DNA of 64,000 nt from Pontederia crassipes. Its lineage: Eukaryota; Streptophyta; Magnoliopsida; Commelinales; Pontederiaceae. The position numbers were made by a program, and so were the translations under genes. The stretch is from positions 744,001 to 808,000 of the forward strand of contig CM060197.1 in assembly GCA_030549335.1 (NCBI GenBank), in the 5' to 3' direction. This document shows positions 55,776 through 64,000 of the stretch, one piece after another; positions within the stretch are counted from its first letter, which is position 1; each line of letters opens with the position of its first letter. Below the pieces are notes generated by a model. The model searched no databases and was not told the DNA's origin. It saw nothing but the letters and a program-made list of their open reading frames with translations.

Positions 55776-55881
55776 ATGTTGAAGATATATTGATTATATA
55801 TTGATTGTACAAAAGTTAGTTGCACGCTATTTAACCTCAATTTTTTAATTAAGTAATATGTAACATGCAATCATATATAAC

Positions 55882-56986
55882 TGAATATACTGCATTGCAT
55901 TTTGCAGTTTATACACTGCAAATCAATCTCAGCCTTTCATTTCACTCGACATCTTCGATATTCCTTTAATAACCATCACGTGAGCAAGTCTCCCCTCAGC
56001 CTTTTTCACGTGCTCCCGACTTCCTCTCTTCCTTTCCATCAATAACTCCACGACTTGCCGGCGACGGCTACTACTGTGGTTATATATCCCCCTCTCTCTT
56101 TCTATTAGCCCACTTTACTGAGTCGCCCAAATTGGAGGATCAGATTGTCGGGGTCCCTTGGAGCACCTCAGAAGACGACCCGTCGCCGACAAGGAGCTCA
56201 TTGTTGTTGGAATGCGTCGTCATCGAGTTCTAGCACCGGTGAGGTGACATCCACCGGCAGTTCCACTTCTTTCCTTGTAGCAAAGTCATATGTCAGTTTT
56301 CTACTTTTGTAGCAATGGTAGTTGTAATGCCGACTTAACTCTTTCATATCTTGTTAGTAGTATAAATATGACATCATGCCTTGTGTGATACCGAAGCAAT
56401 TGTAATCCGTCTTAGTTGAATAGAAATTTCCACTTCATCGTTTTGCTTCCGCTCCCTCTTTCTTTGTTTTCATCTTCTACTCCTCCAATCTACTCATGGC
56501 TGCACACAGGAGCTCACGATTTTGACATGTTCTCGCGAGTGTCACCGAAGCTGTGGATTGCCCGCAACCGACGAGGGACAAGGATGTTGCGCAGCTGATC
56601 AGCTCCCTTGTCTCCCACTTTAGGGACTCGAGCGGCGGCCAAGAGGGAGGAAGCAGGCGCAGCACAGAGGACTGCTGAACACACCGGTGGTGTCCGGTAC
56701 CTGGCAGGAGGAGCAAGCACAAGGAAATGTCTGGGCGCATGTCTCATGTCCAAACGAAGATGGAAGTGAAGAGAAATAATTTTGAAATTTAAGAGAGGGA
56801 GAGAGAGAAGGGGTGGGGGAGCAGTGAATGAAGATGGCGGGATTGAGTTTTTTCGAGAGAAGAGAATTATCAAATTTTAAAAGAGGTGAAGGTTTAAAAG
56901 AAGGATTTCAGTCATCCATTGAAATGAATGGTTGTGATTGATTGATACGCAGTGCATACACTGCAAACTCTTACGCAGTATATTCA
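55882..56986. mobile_element. 1.1-kb inverted-repeat element with mixed-composition core
   Basis: The left end TGAATATACTGCATTGCATT (then TGCAGTTTATACACTGCAAA) and the complement of the right end TGAATATACTGCGTAAGAGT (then TGCAGTGTATGCACTGCGTA) match over about 60 bases. CATATATA occurs in both flanks but is not adjacent and may be chance. The core is less AT-rich. It holds a 119-codon minus-strand frame (56514-56873, with the overlapping 56477-56740) that I do not recognise. It could be a captured gene fragment. Confidence 0.55.
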
Positions 56987-56991
56987 TTTTA

Positions 56992-57029
<38 letters not shown>

Positions 57030-59264
57030 ATGAAATAATGATTAAATATAAGCTCTTAAGCCCCCTCTCCAACCCCATGCGCTTTCCCGTGCAAGGAATG
57101 TCAAGAATCCTGCTTGAGGTGGATTCTTCCGGTGGAAAATGAAATCGTAGTTCCCTAAACTCTTTTTTATGAATAGTAAAATTGATAGATTAATTTAAAG
57201 TGTACTTAAATGGAGGGAGTTTATATGATAGGAAAAAGTAAATGTAATTGATTAATTTGTGTTAGATTTTGTATTAAAATAGTTAATATATATATATATA
57301 TGAAGTATAATTTCACTAAATAATAAAAATAAAAGTATAAAAAAATTATGGAAAAAATGTTAATAAATATATTATTTAAATTTATTTTTTTTAAAATTAA
57401 TTATATTTAATGAAATATTTAAAAAATTTTAATAAAACAATAAGTAATAGATTTTATTATATTATAATTTATTATAAATATTTAATAACTAAATTATTTT
57501 ATAAGGGTAAGACGTGAGAGAAAAGAAAAAGAAAAAGAATAAAATAATAAAAACTATCACGTTAGGAAAAAAGGGAATTCATTAGAGTGTCTAGTTTCAC
57601 CAAAATAATGAAATCAGAGCACCTGGAACTAAGTCACGTGATAACATGATTCCAATTTTTACTTTCCTTACGGGAATCTGCTTTCACGGCCGCATTTGAC
57701 GAAACCAAGTAGAATAAAGACATGGTTCTGCCTTGATTCCATTGCCAAACGCGACCATGAGTATTGAGATGAAGTGGTAAGCAACTTTGACTCGTTTGAA
57801 TAAGATCTTGAGTTCTAATTCAATATAGAAAATTTCTCTTTGAAGTGTCATATATATGTCCCTGTCGAGTATGCGACTAGTTCGGTTCGTTAATGGACCG
57901 ACCTCCAAATATAATGCGCTTTTTAATGTCACACGAATTGAATCGTCAACATTAGTCATTTAATTTATTGTATCATCAAATTACATATGACGTTTCATTT
58001 ACATTAGTGGGGGCTTTCTCCACTTATTACTAAAATAGGAGAAGTCACAACAAACTTTTAGGTTTATAATTGTCATTGGTCATGGAAACTGATAATTGAA
58101 GATTGACCATTAAAAATTTTGATAATTGATAATTGTTAATCTACTAGTAGATAATTATTACATTGATTTTATGTTTTTTTTATTGACTTCTGCGTCTTTT
58201 ATGACGTGTCTCATGCAAATTAAATGATATTTGATGTTTCTTATCAAGTACATAAGTTAAATGTCTATACATATTTTTTATATTATTATGTTCTCCCTTT
58301 AGATATTGAGTTTTACACTCATTGAGAGTTTTCTCTAGTGTACCTAGATTCATATAACATGAATAAATGACGACTCGACCCTTAACTTTTGCGATGACAC
58401 ACTTCGCACATGAATAGATACTTAATAGATTATATATTATTATAATGTTCAAGTGAAGGTTGGAGTTTAGGAAACTCTATGTTTGATGTTTTGTTTCGTA
58501 GATTGAGATCTTTTGTTTTAGATGATACTGTATATTCCACTTCTGGTAGACTGGTATAATAAGTTCATTTATATTTAAGCATTTCGTCTACATAAGCATG
58601 TACATCGATCTGTCAAATCAACTTAAAGCAAAGCATAAATTGGGTAATGTCTCCAAAATGCCTCCCGGGCACATGTTTCAGGACATGAGTTTCAGGAACA
58701 TTGCATTGAAGGACATGAGTTTCGGGAACAGTACATTGAATGTTTCACCTTTGATTTCATTTGAGAGCAGTGAATCCACCAAATATGCCCTCCTGATATT
58801 ATTGGTCTGATTAAGAGTAATCTTATTAAATTTGGACCATTAACTAGTCATGATTCTAGTTCTAACGTGAGTGTAATGTACCACATAATTATATGTTCAT
58901 TATTGCATTTTCCTTTCACTATAGAGTTGCATACAGACAGAAGATAAAACATGGCAAGAGTTATCAGTCTCGAGAAACCCAAGCTGTAAATGATCTCTCA
59001 AGTCAGGTTTGTAAGGAGTAAAGAGCCAACTGCGTCCAAAATTGCTGCACTGGTGACATAATCACATAATATTTCCTGGAAACATGTTCTTTTGCCAAAG
59101 AGCAAACCCATTTCCTCATTCTCATAAAATAAAATCACACAATAAGAATCAGAGCAGCTTCAATTAAACTATACACAACAGATACAACTATGAAGCCTTT
59201 TTGTACACCAGCTGTGTTAACTCTCTTTACAAGCTGAGAAAGGAAAACAAAAATTGAAACTCAT
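56987..59264. other. AT-rich intergenic DNA
   Basis: Starts with a TA repeat (56994-57026). Contains short frames without motifs (57684-57959, 58180-58452, 58598-58810). In the plus frame at 58598-58810 the words GGACATGAGTTTC(A/G)GGAACA repeat about 40 bases apart. No gene called. Confidence 0.5.
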
Positions 59265-62200
59265 TTAATGTGAGGAGTTGCTAATTAGTTCTCTTGATAA
59301 CAGATATCGGAAGTTGAAGTTGTGAGGCACCCAGTCGATGATCTTGCTGGATTTGCCTTGTTGGCATCTCTGCATGGCCATCCTAAGAGTCTCCGGAAGG
59401 TAGCCTTGAATCATGGCCAGCAACCCTTGTGTGTTTAGCTTCATTTCCTTGGCATATAGATCAATGACCTTTGGAAGAAGTATCTTCTGTTCCTTCCATA
59501 TGCCAACACTGGCGCGTACGAACTCTTCTTTTGCTAATTCCAACTGCTGGATCAGTTTATGGGGATTATATATCCGGACCTACAACAAGGTCAGCGGTGT
59601 TAAGAATTCCATAGAAGGTTATATTCTGGAGATAAAATGCTCTCAGTAGTTATCATTTAAGATTGTAACAGTTAATCATGTCCTAAGGAGTACGAGAGGT
59701 TATATTGGTTTTAGATACTGATAACATGGCTGAAAAATGACAAAAGCTTTAATGTTTTGTCATAGATCTAGAATAACATCATAAACATGAATGACAGATG
59801 AAACCGAGAAGCTTACTGCGGGATCAGAGTGGTTTCCTGAGCAAAGTGCAAAATAAACTAGTGGCTCAGTTCGTTCAGTGGCGAAGGATTGCCATTCATC
59901 TAAAGACTTGTGCTTAATTCTTGGGTGAAACAATGTCCGAAGCCACTGCAAAGAGAGAATGGATGCTTTTAGCTGTCTCAAGTTTAAATTCTTAATCATG
60001 GAACACGGAAGGCATATATGATAGATATACTGTATATTATCTTTTCTTAAGAAACTGTTTAGCCATTTTGTTTCCAATGAACTATGTTGTATCTAATTAG
60101 ACAGATATTCATTGGTATATCTCATAAGTCCAAAAAATTATGAGGTTCTAAAATAGCAGCATCAGAGATGCACCATTCAGAGTAAAGCACAATTGGATAC
60201 ATTCTGTGTACTATCCCAAGTCCTTCAGCTAACTGCAATAATCAGGACTCCCTATAATCCCAGAACCTCCATAAGTGACAACTGCACAAAAATTAAGAGG
60301 TGTACCTGCCCAGAAAAACGATTTCGGCATCCAAGAATAGAACTCTGTATTGCAGCTGCATTTACAGTTCGTCCACCTATTTTGCATGAAGCCTAGAATC
60401 AGAGTAAAAATGATCATAAGGTCAGTGTTTTTATCTTTGATGCAATACTGACAACAGAAGGGGAAAACCATGACCAGTTTACCTTGACTAACAGAGATGT
60501 CTTTTTGAGGTTATTTTGTGGAATTCCATATTCTATATATGCCTGTGGAAACAACACAAAAAGAGTCACGTATACTATGCAAAACAGACTCTAAATTGTT
60601 AAATGTGGTCAAAAAATATTTCATAGACCAAGGGCATTACTTACATGCATCATCAAGGCATTGTGTATGTTTATCCAAAAGGCGAGCTTTTCATCATTGT
60701 TCATCTTTTTGGGATCAACCGTCTCCAATCGCCGAAGAATCGACCTAAAATCACAACCCAAATTATTTCTTTTCAGAATAGAATCTCATGAATGAATGTC
60801 TAAATTAGTAATCTATCTAGATATCATTGCAGATTGAGTATCATAAGGAAAGTAAAGCATGGCCTTGTAGTAAAGTTGTTTACCTATAGTTTTGTAGCAT
60901 GCCTTCAACATCTAGTAGTCTTCGACTGTTCCTGCAAATCAAAGGTATCTCCACCATGGTGTTGTATGGTCCACTGAATTCTTTAAGCCCTTCTACTTGG
61001 AATGGATTAATTAACCGAGAATCAAGGTTGGTTTCCTTTTTATGGTAAGGACTCCATGTATCTCCCAGATATTGAGGAGATATAGCACTTATGGACGAGA
61101 CGGATGAAGTAGGAGAAGTTGACAAAGCATGTTCAACCAAAGGCGGATCAGAGAGTTTGCAATAGATGGAACTCATGCATCCAACCATGCCTTCTGAAAG
61201 CTTATTAGGTGTCTCAGGAACAAGATCAGCAATGCTAGTACCAAGATATTCTGCTAAGCTGATCACTATTGAGGCAGCACTTTGTTCTTCCTGACCAAAA
61301 GTAAATTCAAAACGAAAGTGAGAAAACATATTTCTTGGGTCACTCATGGAGTACTCCTGAAGACTATCAAATACCAAGTATGCTTGATATCCACTTGCCT
61401 CAAGGAATGATAATGGTTGAGAGTGGCATGAGCGAAGAGCTCTAGCAAGACTCTCTTCTGAAGGGGCTATCCTAGCTGAAGAAACAGCACGCTGAGATAG
61501 TGCTGAATGGTTGTGATGGGCAGCAGAAGCAGGCACTCCCTTTTTCCCAATGTCACAAGCTTCACTTGCTGGATTGCTTGCCCATTTTCTGGATAGTTGA
61601 TCCGGACTACTTTGAATCCCTAAACTTCTTATCTTAGATGAAATCTCTAGCTTTTGGTCTTCCTTCGTTACTTTTAATCTGTCCCCAGTAGTGGAAGAAG
61701 ATGTGCACTTTTGTTGGTCAAAAGCTTTTCGGTAGAGTGATAACAAATATTGTTCCAGATGCATTACTTCCAACTCCAACACAGCAATCTCTCTTATCAG
61801 TTCATTTGTGGGCTGAAACAGTGTCGGAAAAAATTAGCCACATTGCGAACGAAATAATTCACTTTAGGAAGTCAATGATTTCACCTTGAATAATTCTACT
61901 GTGATAGTAAAAAAATTGCCAAAGCTTTCTCATATAGTTTAACAGTTAAATACTAGTGCATGGAAAGAAAGAAAGAAAAGAAAAACTGTGAAGATTTCAG
62001 TGTACACATAAATTATTGGACATGGATATCTGCATCCAAGTGATGGACTTTTCACAAAAGTTGTAATATTTTTTTCATCATCCATGATTAAACATTTGGT
62101 TCTGTTGCCTTGCTACAAATGTAAAAGGCTAAATGCAGAACATAACCTTCGTGGAATGCTGTGGGATGAACTAGAACAGGCCATGGTTTACATAAATGGA

Positions 62201-62876
62201 TTCCAAGGGAAATACTAAATCTTCAAGCTATCAGTAAGAAACTACCTTTGGCATCCTTGAATTGTCGCTGGAAGAATAAACTGAGGAGCTATAACCCAAT
62301 GCTTTTTCTAAGGCACGTCTCATTGTAATCTGATCCTTTAGCCTCTCCTCAAGTTGCAAAATCTGAAGAAAAATACGAGACTCTGACTGTTAGTAAGAAT
62401 CATCTGAAGTTTTAGTTTTTTCTTTTTTCAGTCTTTAGATATTGCAATAGTGGTTCTAGGAGGAAACTTAGATGCTTCTCTACCTCTTGCTGCAATGATC
62501 TGTGAGCCTCTACGTCAGGTATCGTTTTCTTCCTAGTGACATTGTAGCCGGTATCTTCTTCCATATCCTAGTGACCATATAAATCTTGAGTAAGTTTCTA
62601 AATCATCTACTAAAGCAAACCTGATAAAAATGTAGCTGCCACGCATTTGGAAAAGTTAAACCCTGCTGGAAAAAATAAAATCCACAACTGAACTTGTAAA
62701 TCCGGCATTTCCCCAATGGAAAACAGAAGAATAGCCATAGAAAGCTGAAAACCAGCATATCAGGGCCCTTAAATCACAGTAACCGGCAACGATTTCTTGT
62801 TTTAGCTGCATTCTCATACTTGGGCATGGAAAGAACAAAGAAACAGCAATTATAAGTGATGAAATCAACACACACA

Positions 62877-62914
<38 letters not shown>

Positions 62915-63246
62915 ACCAGCTTCAGATTGACGGACTTGGGCGATGAACCGAGGTTACAATCTTCCCTGCCTCTCTGGTAGGAATCACTGTAACTAAGAAA
63001 GTCAACCACAATTAAGCAAGGGATGCATTTATCAGAATTATAGGTGATGTACCTCCACAAGAACCAATCCTTTCCACGGAAACCCTTGCTAGAAATAGTT
63101 GCAGACATGATGGTTTTATGAAGGAGATCAAAGTACCTCTTTGAGCGCTTATGCCTTGGTGGCACCTTGTGGGAGTTCACCTCCTCCACGCGATATTTCA
63201 CGTCCTGCATTTGGCTACCATGGCTTCCTTCCATTGCCATTTGCAT
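59265..63246 (-). CDS. DUF547 protein with MIP1-type leucine zipper, ten coding exons
   Basis: Coding exons (minus): 63246-63137, 62992-62917, 62567-62484, 62362-62246, 61812-60884, 60744-60645, 60542-60483, 60392-60306, 59945-59817, 59579-59265. All introns are GT-AG and all phases agree, giving 668 aa. Residues about 80-165 form a leucine-zipper/coiled coil (ILQLEERLKDQITMRRALEK; LIREIAVLELEVMHLEQYLL), the 'ternary complex factor MIP1' zipper. The DUF547 domain covers about 430-565, with LAFWINIHNALMMH, IPQNNLKKTSLL and WLRTLFHPRI. The tail ends KIIDWVPHNFNFRYLLSREL. Such zipper-DUF547 proteins are common in plants; the Antirrhinum MIP1 protein bridges MADS-box factors, but the molecular activity of DUF547 is unknown. 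The start is the weakest point: the frame is open to 63375, and a 5' untranslated exon with a GGAG/GTAAAG donor near 63401 is possible. Confidence 0.88.
62881..62912. repeat. GA microsatellite in an intron of the DUF547 gene
   Basis: About 16 AG units lie directly beside the 5' splice site of coding exon 2 (exon end at 62917), preceded by a CA repeat at 62869-62880. On the transcript it is a CT tract just after the donor. Confidence 0.8.
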
Positions 63247-64000
63247 ATGTTTGTCAGAAACTTTTTCTGCCAAAGAGGATGCATTGAGGCAAATGCCCGT
63301 CTTAAATGTCCAGACCCGCAACAAATGAAAATCTCGTGGAAGTTTGCCAAAGAAACAAAGGGATGATATTTCCATCTGCAGAAGGGAAAAGAAACCTCTT
63401 TACCTCCAGAGCTGCTGAGAAGAGGAGGAAGAAGCAAAGCTAGTGACAACTCCGGCGCAATCTCAGAGATCCCCGGCACGCGCAAACTGCGTTTCTTCTT
63501 CCACAGCCAAAAAAGCAGCAGCCGGCATCTTCCAACCAACCAGAAGAAAGATCTCAGCTTAGTCTACGAAGTACTGTTTAGTATGTCTTTAAGACGACAG
63601 AATCCAACACAGCACTTGTTATTGGAGTGGATTAGCATCCCATTTTCATTTTGAGAAATGGAATAAATAATGATAAAAAAGAGTGGACCTTTTTCCTGGA
63701 AGTCATGGAGTGGGCAAGGCTATGTTGCAAAGGGTACGAGTACGGTATCGATATCGGGTATGAGTACGGATACGAGATACGTCAAATTCTAAAAAATTAG
63801 GATACGGGTACGGCAATATATAAAATAAATTTTCATAAGATTTTTAGTATCTTCATATTGTTTAAGTTTTCAAAATAAATAATTAGTTATTCACTTTACT
63901 GATTATGTCTAAACGAGGAGCTATTAATAGTTTCTTTCTCCTTACGACTTCTCATCTTTAACATCTATAGGTTTTATTGTTCACATTTGATAAAAACATA
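63247..64000. other. 5' flank of the DUF547 gene and a TACGGGTACGG repeat
   Basis: 63247-63540 probably holds the untranslated leader on minus. At about 63730-63820 the plus strand has repeated TACGAGTACGG/GATACGGGTACGG words, a low-copy motif array seen in some plant DNA elements. The rest, to the window end, is AT-rich with no gene. Confidence 0.45.

Noticed and set aside
62656..63375. Using the whole 239-codon frame as the N-terminal exon of the DUF547 gene
   Set aside because: It reads through a clear GT donor at 63136 into intron sequence; the spliced path keeps frame through all ten exons, while the unspliced frame becomes Leu/Ser repeats from the GA microsatellite.

Overview
This window is nuclear DNA of a flowering plant, most likely a monocot. 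The genes have GT-AG introns, and several coding regions are very GC-rich (the RING, DC1 and DUF4228 genes) within very AT-rich intergenic DNA full of transposon debris. That contrast is typical of monocots; the lineage is an inference. There is no sign of an operon or of prokaryotic DNA.

Seven host genes are intact enough to call. They are an F-box gene with a damaged 3' part (5811-6152, minus), an ATL-type RING-H2 ubiquitin ligase (7322-8584, minus), a P-class pentatricopeptide repeat protein (21887-23443, minus), a DC1-domain protein (26469-27278, plus), and two separate DUF4228/PADRE proteins with N-myristoylation-type starts (29880-30377 and 47011-47355, both plus). There is also a two-exon PDV2-type plastid-division gene (51564-54053, minus). 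An eighth, a ten-coding-exon DUF547/MIP1-leucine-zipper gene (59265-63246, minus), was rebuilt exon by exon with every phase matching. These are unrelated housekeeping or regulatory genes and do not form a functional cluster.

The rest is a dense record of mobile DNA. From left to right it holds: a Ty1/copia gag start with primer-binding site and LTR cut by the window edge; a tRNA-type SINE; a solo LTR with a 5-bp duplication; a CACTA element with a decayed Transposase_24 gene; a 1.1-kb MULE-type element with 9-bp duplications and GC-rich filler; a second SINE; and several short inverted-repeat elements. The centrepiece at 35681-45300 is a 9.6-kb Mutator-like element with FAR1-type transposase. 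It has long inverted ends and a perfect 9-bp target duplication. A complete 3.2-kb CACTA element is nested inside it and interrupts the transposase codons exactly, and a second CACTA end lies further in. Further right are a hAT-like element carrying a tRNA-like hairpin, two short retroposons with 18-19 bp duplications in the PDV2 intron, and a 1.1-kb inverted-repeat element. Three copies of a 'CCGGT-rich ended' family (9334, 17277, 50567) recur across the window.

No wholly new biological system is evident. The strongest observations are the nested transposon, the element boundaries supported by target duplications, the possible gene-fragment-carrying elements, and a plus-strand promoter-like block with paired G-boxes aimed at the 3' end of the minus-strand RING gene.
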